From the NCBI RefSeq assembly GCF_001421745.1, contig NZ_LMKW01000009.1, positions 97,506 to 161,505 of the forward strand: a stretch of 64,000 nt of DNA, written 5' to 3'. A program made the translations under genes and the position numbers. The stretch is from Sphingomonas sp. Leaf230. Lineage in GTDB: Bacteria > Pseudomonadota > Alphaproteobacteria > Sphingomonadales > Sphingomonadaceae. Every line of letters starts with the position of its first letter. The stretch's first letter is position 1. This document shows positions 18,408-26,903 of the stretch, piece after piece. A model generated the notes under the pieces. That model was not told the DNA's origin. It searched no databases and saw only the letters and a program-made list of their open reading frames with translations.

Positions 18408-18841
18408 CGACCGGTCGATCCGAAGCCGCCTGCGCCGCGGGAGGTGTCATCGAGCACCGCCACTTCGTCGAGCGACGCGCGCAGGACGACCGCGGGGACG
18501 AGTTGCGCGATGCGGTCGCCGCGGGCGATCTCGAAGGGGTCCTGCCCGAGGTTGGCGAGAATTACCTTCACTTCACCGCGATAATCGCTGTCGATCGTGC
18601 CGGGCGTGTTGAGGCAAGTGACGCCGTGCTTCAGCGCAAGCCCGGAGCGCGGACGGACCTGGACCTCATGGCCTGCGGGAATAGCGACCGCAAAGCCGGT
18701 CGCGACGGCGGCGCGTGCGCCGGGGGCGAGCGTCAGCGCTTCGGCGGCAACGACGTCCATCCCAGCGGCACCCTCGGTCGCATAGGCGGGCAACGGCAGG
18801 CCCTCGCCGTGCGGCAGGCGCTTCAGTTCGATACGGATCAT
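18404..18841 (-). CDS. dut: Deoxyuridine 5'-triphosphate nucleotidohydrolase
   Basis: A 145-residue trimeric dUTPase that hydrolyses dUTP to dUMP and pyrophosphate, keeping uracil out of DNA. The family motifs appear in order: AGMDVVA (1), [11 protein letters not shown] (2), [13 protein letters not shown] (3), RGDRIAQLV (4) and the C-terminal [10 protein letters not shown] (5) that closes over the site. It overlaps coaBC by four bases upstream. The coaBC-dut pairing (dfp-dut) is widespread in proteobacteria. Confidence 0.97.
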   Translation of the reverse strand: MIRIELKRLPHGEGLPLPAYATEGAAGMDVVAAEALTLAPGARAAVATGFAVAIPAGHEVQVRPRSGLALKHGVTCLNTPGTIDSDYRGEVKVILANLGQDPFEIARGDRIAQLVPAVVLRASLDEVAVLDDTSRGAGGFGSTGR

Positions 18842-20025
18842 GATGCGGTTTCTAGCGCATCGGCGATGCGGTCCGCCAGTCGTGCGGCGACCGCGTCCTT
18901 GGGCAGGCGCTTCCAGCTTTCGACCCCGGCTTCGGTGACGAGGTGAACGCTGTTGTCCGCGCCGCCCATCACGTCACCCGATACGTCGTTGGCGACGATC
19001 CAGTCCGCGGCCTTGCGGATGCGCTTGGCGAAGGCGTGTTCGAGCACGCACTCGGTCTCGGCGGCGAACCCGATCAACAGGCGAGGCCGGTGCGGGCTGC
19101 GCGCTAGGGTCGCAAGAATATCGGGGTTCTCTGCAAGCCTCAGCGTCGGCGTCGCGTTACCCTTCTTGATCTTCTGCGGGGCGGACTCGACGTGCCAGTC
19201 CGCGACCGCCGCCACCATGACCGCTGCGTCGGCGGGCAGCGCGCGATCGACCGCGTCGGCCATCTCGCGCGCGGTCTCGACATCGATCCGGTCAACTGCT
19301 GGCGGCGTTGCCAGCATCACGGGGCCGGCGACGAGCGTCACGCGTGCGCCGAGCCGTGCGAGCGCTGCAGCGATCGCGAAGCCCTGTTTGCCCGACGAGC
19401 GGTTGGCGATGTAGCGGACCGGGTCGATCGGCTCGTGCGTAGGTCCGGCAGTGACGAGAACGTGGCGCCCTGCCAGGCGCTTCGGGGGGGCAGGGGCGAG
19501 CATCGCTTCGACCGCGGCGACGATGGCGGGCGGCTCGGGCAGGCGGCCGGGACCATATTCGCCGCAGGCCATGATGCCCTCGTCGGGCGTCATCACCGTC
19601 ACGCCATCGGCGCGAAGCTGTACGACGCTGCGGACGGTCGCGGCGTGGGTCCACATGCGAACGTTCATCGCCGGCGCGACTAGAACCGGTTTATCGGTCG
19701 CGAGCAGTAGCGTCGTCGCGAGGTCGTTCGCCAGGCCTGCCGTCATCCGCGCCATCAGGTCCGCGGTCGCGGGCGCGACGACGATCAGGTCGGCCTCGCG
19801 GCTGAGCTGGATATGGCCCATCTCGGCTTCGTCCTTGAGGTCCCAGAGCGTCGTGTAGACCTTGTCCTCGCTAAGCGCGGCGAGCGTCATCGGCGTGACG
19901 AAATGATGCGCCGCCTCGGTCATAACGCAGCGTACCGCGTGGCCGCTCGTCCTGAGCAGGCGGATCAGTTCGGCGGCCTTGTAGGCGGCGATCCCGCCTC
20001 CGACGATCAGGAGAATGCGTTTCAT
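18838..20025 (-). CDS. coaBC: Bifunctional phosphopantothenoylcysteine decarboxylase/phosphopantothenate--cysteine ligase
   Basis: A 395-residue fusion for two consecutive steps of coenzyme A synthesis. The N-terminal flavoprotein (about 1-180) has [14 protein letters not shown], the PAMN motif ([10 protein letters not shown]) and an ACGEYGPGR loop with the catalytic Cys. The C-terminal ligase (about 185-395) starts with [18 protein letters not shown] and has the SSGKQG and KIKKG motifs. Length is normal. It is embedded in the minus-strand operon, 10 bases after the membrane protein gene. Confidence 0.97.
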   Translation of the reverse strand: MKRILLIVGGGIAAYKAAELIRLLRTSGHAVRCVMTEAAHHFVTPMTLAALSEDKVYTTLWDLKDEAEMGHIQLSREADLIVVAPATADLMARMTAGLANDLATTLLLATDKPVLVAPAMNVRMWTHAATVRSVVQLRADGVTVMTPDEGIMACGEYGPGRLPEPPAIVAAVEAMLAPAPPKRLAGRHVLVTAGPTHEPIDPVRYIANRSSGKQGFAIAAALARLGARVTLVAGPVMLATPPAVDRIDVETAREMADAVDRALPADAAVMVAAVADWHVESAPQKIKKGNATPTLRLAENPDILATLARSPHRPRLLIGFAAETECVLEHAFAKRIRKAADWIVANDVSGDVMGGADNSVHLVTEAGVESWKRLPKDAVAARLADRIADALETAS

Positions 20026-20035
20026 CCACGCAGCT

Positions 20036-21178
20036 CTAGCGGATTACACGCGTCACCGTAATGCGCCGCGTATCGCTGGCGGCGGCGATCATGTCGCGCA
20101 GGCCGTCCACCGCGAACACCAGCCCGACCAGCAGCACCGGCGTGGTCATCAGCGCCCAGTAGAAATTGTCGCTCCGCGCGAACAGCGAGATCAGCGCGGC
20201 ATAGGCGGCGAACACGACCAGCGCGCGCGTCGCGACCGCATCGCGCCAAGCCAGCCAGCCGAACAGCGCGGTGCCAAGAACGAGCGAGGCGAGCCATTGC
20301 GGCAGGATGTCGAGCCCCGACGAGATCGTCGCAAGCCTGACGTAGAAGCCGAACCCCTCGAGCCCGCTCCACCCCTGCGACACGCGGTCGAGCGGACCGC
20401 TGACCAGCGACACCGCGTGTGCATGGGCGGCAAGCACCACGGCGAAGACCCCGATCGCCCCAAGCCACCCCAGCGTCTCGCGCCGCTCGCCCTCGACCCA
20501 CGCGAACACCGCCATGATCGCGACGTACAGCAATGCCGTCTCGCGGATCAGCATCGCCGACAGCCCGAACGCGACTGCGGGCAGCCAGTGGCCGGGGCGG
20601 CGCAACGCGAGGGACAGTGCGATCAGCGGCCCCGCCCAGACCTCGTGGAACACCACGAAGCTGGGATCGAGGTTCACGGAAAGCCCGGCGACGGCCAGCA
20701 AGCCAGCCACACCGAGCGGCACCAGGCCGGTCATCTCCGGACGAAGCCGCGCGACCCAGGCGAGGATCGTTCCGACGCACAACGCCAACAGCGCCAGGTT
20801 CACCAGTATCGAGGGCAATGCTGCTTGAACGACCGCTAAGGTCGGCAGCCGAACCGCGAAGAACGGCTTCAGCGGATAATGCCCCATACGCTGCGTTTCG
20901 GCGGCGACGGCGTAATAGGGCGAGCCGCCACGCACGCCGGCGACGATCGTATCGTATAGCAGCAGGTCCGTCCGTCCGGGTGGCGGGGCGTCGGATGCGA
21001 TGGAGGTCGAGGCGCCTGCATCGACGCTAGGTCGCGGGCCGGGCGAGACGATCGCGCTGAGGCAGGCCGCCAGGAATACCAGGAACAGCACGAGCCCGAT
21101 CCGCGCCTGCGCCGACGGCATGCCCGCGAACCGGGTCGCGCGGGTCGTCCATAACGGAGCGCCGCGACGCGTCTTCAT
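20036..21178 (-). CDS. Multi-spanning membrane protein, hypothetical
   Basis: A protein of about 380 residues from ATG 21178. An upstream ATG at 21190 would overlap ubiB slightly. Roughly ten hydrophobic spans are visible. A soluble loop after the first span contains DLLLYDTIVAGVRGG and YYAVAAE, resembling the periplasmic loop of GT-C-type or DUF2029-like membrane glycosyltransferases. I see no catalytic motif that settles this. The spacing to coaBC (10 bases) and ubiB (4 bases) places it in the ubiquinone/CoA operon, although its role there is unknown. Confidence 0.75.
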   Translation of the reverse strand: MKTRRGAPLWTTRATRFAGMPSAQARIGLVLFLVFLAACLSAIVSPGPRPSVDAGASTSIASDAPPPGRTDLLLYDTIVAGVRGGSPYYAVAAETQRMGHYPLKPFFAVRLPTLAVVQAALPSILVNLALLALCVGTILAWVARLRPEMTGLVPLGVAGLLAVAGLSVNLDPSFVVFHEVWAGPLIALSLALRRPGHWLPAVAFGLSAMLIRETALLYVAIMAVFAWVEGERRETLGWLGAIGVFAVVLAAHAHAVSLVSGPLDRVSQGWSGLEGFGFYVRLATISSGLDILPQWLASLVLGTALFGWLAWRDAVATRALVVFAAYAALISLFARSDNFYWALMTTPVLLVGLVFAVDGLRDMIAAASDTRRITVTRVIR

Positions 21179-21182
21179 GCCC

Positions 21183-22715
21183 TCAACCAAACAGCAGCGT
21201 CGTCACGACCCCGGCGGCGGCCGCGAGCACCGCGACCAGGCCGTAACGCCACCCCCCACCGATCCGAATCACTTCGATCTCGCGCAGTGGCATCGTCGGC
21301 GGAGCCCCACCGGGGGCGGGGTAATGCGCCTCGATCCGGCGGACCAGTTCGGGAAGCCGGGTCAGCGTGCGGAAATCCTCGATCAGGCGGTCGGCGATCA
21401 TCGCCTCGGGGCCAAGCTCGCCGCGGATCCAGTCGCGAACGAACGGTTCGGCGGCTTCCCATAGGTTGATGTCGGGGTTGAGGCTGGTCGCGACGCCCTC
21501 GACCATTACCATCGTCTTCTGGAGCAGCAGCAGGTGCGGCTGCGTCACCATGTCGAAATCGCGCGTGATCGAGAACAGGCTGTCGAGCATCATGCCGATC
21601 GACATGTCCTTGACCGGCAGCCCCCGCATCGGCTCGCCGACCGCGCGCAGCGCGGTGGCGAATTCGGCGACGTCGTGGTGCGCGGGGACGTAACCCGCCT
21701 CGAAATGGATCTCGGCGACGCGCTTATAATTGCCGGTGATCAGGCCGTAGAGGATCTCGGCGAGCCAGACGCGCGCGCGGCGGTCGATCCGGCCCATGAT
21801 GCCGAAGTCGATCGCGGCGATACGGTTGCCAGGGAGCGCGAACAGGTTTCCCTGGTGCATGTCGGCGTGAAAGAACCCGTCGGCGATCGCCTGGCGCAGG
21901 AACGCGCGGACTAGGGTCTGGGCGAGCGCGGGGAGGTCGTAGCCGGCGGCGACCAGCGCGGGGCGGTCGGACAGCTTGATGCCGTCGATCCACTCGATCG
22001 TCATGACCTTCGCGGTCGAGCGCGCCCAGTCGATCGCGGGGATGACGAAATCGGGCTCGGCGGTCATGCCCTCCGCGAGTTCGGAGGCGGACGCTGCCTC
22101 GCGGCGGAAGTTGAGTTCGCGCAGCGTCCAGCGCTTGAACGTCTCGATCGTCAGGCGCGGACGCAGGCGCATAGCCTCGGGGCTGAGCGCCTCGAGTTGC
22201 GCTGCGGCCCAGCTATACGTGTCGATCGCGCGCGCAAAATCATCCTCGACGCCGGGGCGGAGGACCTTGACCGCGACCTGGCGGCCATCGGTGGTGACGG
22301 CGCGGTGGACCTGCGCGATCGACGCGGCGCCGACCGGGATCGGTTCTATGCGCGAGAACAGCGTCTCCAGCGGCTTGCCGAAGCTTGCCAGCATCGCCGC
22401 CTCGATCGTCTCGTAGGGGACGGGGGAGAGCTGGTCCTGGAGCCGCAGCAGGTCATGTGCGGCGTCCTCGCCGACAAGATCCGGCCGAGTGGCGAGCGTC
22501 TGTCCGAGCTTGATCGCCGCCGGCCCGATCGCCTGGAACGCATCCGCATAGCGCGGCACTGCCGGCACGCGTGCGCCGAACCGTGCGATCCGCGCGAGGC
22601 GACGGACGGGGGCTGGCGTATTCGGGTCGCGCTCGATGCCACGCAGGGCGCCGTGGCGAGCGAGGATGCGGCCCCATTTCAGGAGGCGCCAAACGTGCGT
22701 GGTTGAAGCCGTCAC
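21183..22715 (-). CDS. ubiB: Ubiquinone biosynthesis regulatory kinase-like protein UbiB
   Basis: A 510-residue ABC1/ADCK-family atypical kinase needed for ubiquinone production. I take GTG 22715, seven bases after the ubiE stop; the longer frame has no family similarity at its N-terminus. Diagnostic motifs are the KLGQTLATRPDL (KxGQ) segment, the Ala-rich AAASIAQVH loop, VAVKVLRPG with the Lys, the FHADMHQGNLF catalytic loop and IDFGIMGRID. Two hydrophobic spans at the C-terminus (about 475-508) anchor it in the inner membrane. Confidence 0.95.
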   Translation of the reverse strand: MTASTTHVWRLLKWGRILARHGALRGIERDPNTPAPVRRLARIARFGARVPAVPRYADAFQAIGPAAIKLGQTLATRPDLVGEDAAHDLLRLQDQLSPVPYETIEAAMLASFGKPLETLFSRIEPIPVGAASIAQVHRAVTTDGRQVAVKVLRPGVEDDFARAIDTYSWAAAQLEALSPEAMRLRPRLTIETFKRWTLRELNFRREAASASELAEGMTAEPDFVIPAIDWARSTAKVMTIEWIDGIKLSDRPALVAAGYDLPALAQTLVRAFLRQAIADGFFHADMHQGNLFALPGNRIAAIDFGIMGRIDRRARVWLAEILYGLITGNYKRVAEIHFEAGYVPAHHDVAEFATALRAVGEPMRGLPVKDMSIGMMLDSLFSITRDFDMVTQPHLLLLQKTMVMVEGVATSLNPDINLWEAAEPFVRDWIRGELGPEAMIADRLIEDFRTLTRLPELVRRIEAHYPAPGGAPPTMPLREIEVIRIGGGWRYGLVAVLAAAAGVVTTLLFG

Positions 22716-22722
22716 AGTTGGA

Positions 22723-23487
22723 TCAAATCTTCCAGCCGCTGTGGATCGCGACGAGCCCACCCAGAAGCGGCTCGACCTTGGTCTGCACGAAGCCGGCATC
22801 CGCGATCATGCCCTTGAACTTGGGCATGTCCGGAAAGCGGCGGATCGATTCGATCAGGTAGCGATAGCTGTCCGCATCCTGCGCGAGAAGCTGGCCGAGC
22901 TTCGGGACCATCTTGTGCGAATAGGCGTCGTATACCTCGGCGAATCCAGGCCACACGGTGGTCGAGAATTCGAGGCAGTAAAAGCGTCCGCCGCGGCGCA
23001 GGACGCGGTGGGCTTCACGCAAGGCCTTGGGGATGTCCGTCACGTTCCGGATGCCGAACGCGATCGTGTAGGCGTCGAAGAACTTGTCAGGGAAGGTCAG
23101 CGTTTCGGCATTGGCTTCGGTCCACACGAGTCCGTCGATCCCGCGCTTCTGCGCGCGCTGCATACCGACTTCGAGCATCTGCGGGTTGATGTCGGCGACC
23201 GTGATCGACGCGCCCGACGGCTCCATGCGAAAGGCGATGTCCCCCGTGCCGCCGGCCATGTCGAGAATCTGCTCACCTTCGCGCGGCTTCACGCGGCGGA
23301 CGAAGCGGTCCTTCCACAGCCGGTGCATGCCGCCCGACATCGCATCGTTCATCAGGTCGTATTTGCCTGCGACGTTCGAGAAGACACCGCCAACGCGGGC
23401 GGTCTTCTCGGTGGCGGGGATGTCTTCGTAGCCGAAGGAGACGGTATCGGGCGTGAGTGCGGGCGCGGGCGCGATCAAGTCGTTCAT
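22723..23487 (-). CDS. ubiE: Ubiquinone/menaquinone C-methyltransferase
   Basis: A 254-residue SAM-dependent enzyme that methylates the ubiquinone ring precursor. ATG 23487 (MNDLIAP) is chosen because it avoids the overlap with the mutM promoter region. Motifs are VFSNVAGKYDLMNDAMSGG, the SAM-binding LDMAGGTGDIAF, ADINPQML and the FGIRNV segment, with CLEFS later. It is the first gene of the minus-strand operon and is divergent from mutM across 56 bases. Confidence 0.96.
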   Translation of the reverse strand: MNDLIAPAPALTPDTVSFGYEDIPATEKTARVGGVFSNVAGKYDLMNDAMSGGMHRLWKDRFVRRVKPREGEQILDMAGGTGDIAFRMEPSGASITVADINPQMLEVGMQRAQKRGIDGLVWTEANAETLTFPDKFFDAYTIAFGIRNVTDIPKALREAHRVLRRGGRFYCLEFSTTVWPGFAEVYDAYSHKMVPKLGQLLAQDADSYRYLIESIRRFPDMPKFKGMIADAGFVQTKVEPLLGGLVAIHSGWKI

Positions 23488-23543
23488 ATCCTGCGCTCTA
23501 GCCGCGCCTTGTGGCGCGGGCAAACGCAACCTAGCTGCAAACC

Positions 23544-24359
23544 GTGCCAGAATTACCAGAAGTCGAAACCACCGTGCGCGGGCTGGAGCCCGTGCTAAAG
23601 GGCCAGCGCCTGACCTCGGTCGAGCCGCGCCGCGCCGACTTGCGCAAAGCGATCCCGGTGGACCTGCGCCAGCGGATGACCGGGGCGACCGTGACGCACT
23701 TGGACCGCCGCGCCAAATACGGGCTGATCGATACCGATCGCGGCGATACGCTCGTCTTTCATCTCGGCATGTCGGGGCGCTGGCGAGTCGATCCGAGCGA
23801 ATTGCTGGCGCACGATCACCTGCTGATCGGCACGGCGGCGGGGCGGACGGTGGCGCTCAACGATCCGCGGCGATTCGGTTTTCTCGATCTGTGGGCGACC
23901 GACGACATCGCCAATTACCCGCCATTCCTCAGCATGGGGCCGGAGCCGCTTGGGCCCGACCTGACCGCGGCCTACCTACTGGAGGCGCTTGAAGGGCGAG
24001 GGGCGTCGATCAAGGCGATGCTGCTCGACCAGCGAATCGTCGCTGGGCTCGGCAATATCTATGTGTGCGAGGCGCTGCACATGGCGAAGATCGCGCCGTC
24101 ACGCGCGGCGGGGCGTATCTCGCTGTTTCGACTCGAGCGACTCGTCGAGGCGATTCGGACGGTGCTGACCGCTGCGATCCTGGTGGGCGGGTCTTCGCTC
24201 CGGGATTACGTCCGGCCCGATGGCGAACTCGGCTATTTCTCCAAGCAATGGCGCGTCTATGGGCGCGAAGGCGAAGCGTGCGAATGTGGCTCCACCGTCA
24301 AGCGCCGCACCGAAGGCGGGCGTTCGACGTTCTGGTGTGCGAAGTGCCAACGCGGTTGA
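23544..24359 (+). CDS. mutM: Formamidopyrimidine-DNA glycosylase (Fpg)
   Basis: A 271-residue base-excision repair enzyme that removes 8-oxoguanine and nicks the abasic site. After the initiator it begins PELPEVET, so Pro2 is the catalytic nucleophile and Glu3 follows. GLGNIYVCEALHMA and the H2TH region are present. The C-terminal zinc finger has four cysteines (CECG and CAKC) around RRTEGGRSTFWC. Divergent from ubiE, an arrangement common in alphaproteobacteria, and followed by rpsT. Confidence 0.97.
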   Translation: MPELPEVETTVRGLEPVLKGQRLTSVEPRRADLRKAIPVDLRQRMTGATVTHLDRRAKYGLIDTDRGDTLVFHLGMSGRWRVDPSELLAHDHLLIGTAAGRTVALNDPRRFGFLDLWATDDIANYPPFLSMGPEPLGPDLTAAYLLEALEGRGASIKAMLLDQRIVAGLGNIYVCEALHMAKIAPSRAAGRISLFRLERLVEAIRTVLTAAILVGGSSLRDYVRPDGELGYFSKQWRVYGREGEACECGSTVKRRTEGGRSTFWCAKCQRG

Positions 24360-24384
24360 CGATCTAGGACAAAGTGGGTAGGGC
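24356..24384 (+). promoter_or_regulatory. Promoter of rpsT
   Basis: TTGACG at 24356-24361 overlaps the mutM stop codon. TAGGGC at 24379-24384 is 17 bases further on. The leader to the rpsT start is about 60 bases and ends with the ribosome site AGAGGG. Confidence 0.55.
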
Positions 24385-24453
24385 CGCGGCTTCGAGAGGG
24401 CGTAGGAGCAATCCGGCGCCCCTTTTTATTCATTCGAACATCCAGAGGGCTTC

Positions 24454-24717
24454 ATGGCGAACACGCCGCAGGCGAAAAAGCGTATCCGTCGCAACGACCG
24501 TCGCGCGGAAGTGAACGGCAACCGTGTCGGCCGTATCCGTACCTTCATCAAGAAGGTCGAGGCCGCACTGGCATCGGGCGACAAGGGCGCAGCGACCACC
24601 GCACTCGCGGCCGCACAGCCTGAGTTGCAGCGTGGCGTCGCCAAGGGCGTGCTGCACAAGAACACCGCGAGCCGCAAGTTCGCGCGTCTGACCAAGGCCG
24701 TGACCGGGCTCGCCTAA
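24454..24717 (+). CDS. rpsT: 30S ribosomal protein S20
   Basis: An 87-residue helical, basic primary 16S rRNA-binding protein. It starts [17 protein letters not shown] and carries the [12 protein letters not shown] segment that defines the family. The ribosome site is AGAGGG, and a strong intrinsic terminator follows. It lies between mutM and dnaA, a placement seen in many alphaproteobacteria. Confidence 0.97.
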   Translation: MANTPQAKKRIRRNDRRAEVNGNRVGRIRTFIKKVEAALASGDKGAATTALAAAQPELQRGVAKGVLHKNTASRKFARLTKAVTGLA

Positions 24718-25155
24718 GCGACCGATCACTGCCAGATCATTGGCGAAGCGGATCACCCGCCGGGACCTTCCCGGCGGGTTTTTTGCGTATGCGAAGGGAA
24801 CCGGCGGGGAGTCCGCATAACCCTAGGATTCGCCACGATTCGTGTGACCGAGAATCACGTCACGCAATCGCCGAAATTGCAAAAAATGCGTAAAGACAGC
24901 GACTTATAAAAATATCGACGCATTTCCGCGGCTTGATCAAGTCAACCCGCTTTATTTCGAAAATGTGACGCCTCGGGGCCTTGCTAGGATCGTCGATCGC
25001 TTCATAACGGGGCTCACAGCGACGGTGGTTTCCACCGCTGCATCAACAAACAGGGCGAAGATGCCGGATGACCCTTGGGGTCGTCAGGGGGACCATTTTC
25101 TGTCGGGACTATATCACCCGCGCGAGCAATCTCGCGGGGTCGGAGAAGTGTGCGC
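24718..25155. promoter_or_regulatory. dnaA upstream region with GANTC cluster and AT-rich block
   Basis: After the rpsT terminator, four GANTC sites lie within 24809-24856. GANTC is the target of the cell-cycle methylase CcrM in alphaproteobacteria. An AT-rich block (24876-24925) is bracketed by the inverted arms AAATGCGT (24884-24891) and ACGCATTT (24918-24925). A palindrome CTTGATCAAG is at 24932-24941. I find no consensus TTATCCACA DnaA box, so this is described as dnaA control DNA and not called oriC. Confidence 0.5.
24756..24784 (+). terminator. Intrinsic terminator of rpsT
   Basis: CCCGCCGGG and CCCGGCGGG pair in a hairpin of nine-base arms (one mismatch-type centre pair) around a short loop, followed by six T residues (24779-24784). 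It is a classical terminator 38 bases after the stop. Confidence 0.9.
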
Positions 25156-26670
25156 GTGACGAAGTGGCAAGGATCAGTGACGCACACGACCGAGGCCGAA
25201 AAGGCCTGGGCTCGTGTTCGTGCATCCTTGAAGGAGTCCGCAGGTGCGCGACTGTTCGAACAGTGGCTGAAGCCGATCGAGCTGATCCCCGGCGAGGATC
25301 GCGACACGATCCGGCTCGCGCTGCCATCGGCGTTCATGACCAACTGGGTTCGCAATCACTACGCCGACCGGCTGGTGCTCGAATTCAAGCAGATCATGCC
25401 CAACGTCCGGACCGTGCAGATCGAGACCCGGGCACCGGGTCGCGCGCCCGTTGTGCTGGCGATCGAGCCAGTGGCTGACGCCATTCCCGCCAAGCCCGTT
25501 GCCGATCGGCTGCCGGTCGAGGCGAAGCCGGCTCCCAAGCCGGTCGCCGAGCCAATGCAGGCGTCGATGAAGTTCGGCGTCGATCCGTCGCTGAAGCCAG
25601 CGCCGGCGCCCGTCGTGACGTTGGCCCCGGTCGGCGTGCCCGCCGAGCGCCCGCCGCTCGATCCACGCTACACCTTCGCGCGATTCGTCGTCGATCCGTC
25701 CAACAAGGTCGCGTTCAACGCGGCCAAGGTGCTTGCCGAGCCGGGCCCCGTCCGGTTCAGCCCGTTGTTCCTCCACAGCGGCACGGGGCAGGGCAAGACC
25801 CACCTCATGCACGCGATCGGCCACGCGTTCCTCGAACATAACCCGCACGCGATCGTGCTGTGCATGTCCGCCGAGCGGTTCATGTACGACTTCGTCGCGT
25901 CGATGCGCGCGCGCGATACGCATGCGTTCAAGCAGCGGCTGCGCGGTGCCGATCTGCTGCTGATCGACGACCTCCAGTTCATCGCCGGCAAGGACGCGAC
26001 GCAGGAAGAATTCTTCCACACGGTCAACGAGATCATGGCGGCGGGCAAGCGGCTGGTGATCTCCGCCGATCGCTGCCCGCAGGCGCTCGAAGGCGTCGAG
26101 GCGCGGATCGTCAGCCGGATGTCGGTCGGCCTCGTCGCGGACATCAAGGCGCCCGACCTGACGCTGCGCCGGACTATCCTCGACCGGAAACTGGTCGACC
26201 TGCCCGACATGCGCGTGCCGACCGACGTGCTCGATCTGCTCGCCAGCCGCATCCACGCGAACATTCGCGAGCTCGAGGGCGCGCTCAACCGAGTCGTGGC
26301 GTATGCGCAGTTGACCGGGGACACGATCGACCTCGACTTTGCGGTCGCGACGCTCGGTGAGGTTCTTCGTGGCGCGCAGAAGCGCGTGACGATCGACGAG
26401 ATTCAGAAGCTCGTCTCCGCACATTTCGAATTGAAGCCGCTCGATCTCATCTCGGCGCGGCGCGCACGCGCGGTGGCGCGGCCGCGGCAGATCGCGATGT
26501 ATCTGGCGAAGCGCCTGACAACTCGTTCGCTCCCCGAGATCGGCCGGAAATTCGGCGGGCGCGATCACTCGACGGTGATCCACGCGGTGCGGAAGATCGA
26601 GGAACTGCGCGATTCGGACCGGGACATCGACGCGGCGGTCCGTGTGCTGATGCGCGAGCTCGAAGGCTAG
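25156..26670 (+). CDS. dnaA: Chromosomal replication initiator protein DnaA
   Basis: A 504-residue initiator that binds origin DNA and opens it in its ATP form. GTG 25156 is chosen; it lies about 10 bases after a GGAG site, and domain I (about 10-85) then begins as in relatives. A Pro/Ala/Lys-rich linker fills about 95-165. The AAA+ domain has a Walker A of SGTGQGKT (208-215, Ser where Gly is usual), the Walker B LLLIDD (267-272) and a VISADRCP sensor region. Domain IV ends with GGRDHSTVIHAVRKI, the DNA-binding signature. The linker is long for the family. Confidence 0.96.
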   Translation: MTKWQGSVTHTTEAEKAWARVRASLKESAGARLFEQWLKPIELIPGEDRDTIRLALPSAFMTNWVRNHYADRLVLEFKQIMPNVRTVQIETRAPGRAPVVLAIEPVADAIPAKPVADRLPVEAKPAPKPVAEPMQASMKFGVDPSLKPAPAPVVTLAPVGVPAERPPLDPRYTFARFVVDPSNKVAFNAAKVLAEPGPVRFSPLFLHSGTGQGKTHLMHAIGHAFLEHNPHAIVLCMSAERFMYDFVASMRARDTHAFKQRLRGADLLLIDDLQFIAGKDATQEEFFHTVNEIMAAGKRLVISADRCPQALEGVEARIVSRMSVGLVADIKAPDLTLRRTILDRKLVDLPDMRVPTDVLDLLASRIHANIRELEGALNRVVAYAQLTGDTIDLDFAVATLGEVLRGAQKRVTIDEIQKLVSAHFELKPLDLISARRARAVARPRQIAMYLAKRLTTRSLPEIGRKFGGRDHSTVIHAVRKIEELRDSDRDIDAAVRVLMRELEG

Positions 26671-26682
26671 GCTTTCCCTCCG

Positions 26683-26738
26683 TGTTCTCCCGCGAAGGCG
26701 GGAGCCCAGTCTGGACCCCCGCCTTCGCGGGGGAACAA
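26683..26738. repeat. R1 palindromic repeat, copy 2
   Basis: Arms of the CCCGCGAAGGCGGG type surround a CCCAGTCTGGA centre, starting 13 bases after the dnaA stop. The centre is identical to that of the copy inside the acyl-CoA synthetase gene. Confidence 0.85.
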
Positions 26739-26779
26739 GCTAATGGACCTACTCAATTGTGGACCTACTGAATTCTGCT

Positions 26780-26889
26780 CCCCTCCCTGAAAGGGAGGGG
26801 CTGGGGGTGGGTTGGTCGGCTTTTGTCGCACCGGTCCCATTATGCGGATGGCGACCCACCCCCGACCGCTCCCTTTCAGGGAGGGGGGC
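26780..26889. repeat. Paired-palindrome element, R2 type, copy 1
   Basis: An R2 unit (CCCCTCCCTGAAAGGGAGGGG, 26780-26800, followed by CTGGGGGTGGGT) and an inverted second R2 unit (ending 26889) flank about 35 unrelated bases. The whole is about 110 bases and lies just after the trpS stop. The same architecture recurs at 32924-33029. Confidence 0.8.
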
Positions 26890-26903
26890 AGCCTAGTTCG
26901 CGC

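Noticed and set aside
24785..25155. Origin of replication (oriC) call
   Set aside because: GANTC sites and an AT-rich block are present, but no consensus DnaA box cluster is visible, and alphaproteobacterial origins are often not beside dnaA. Skew analysis would decide.
26780..26889. CRISPR array
   Set aside because: The repeats are inverted pairs with one spacer, not a series of direct repeats with unique spacers; no cas genes are nearby.
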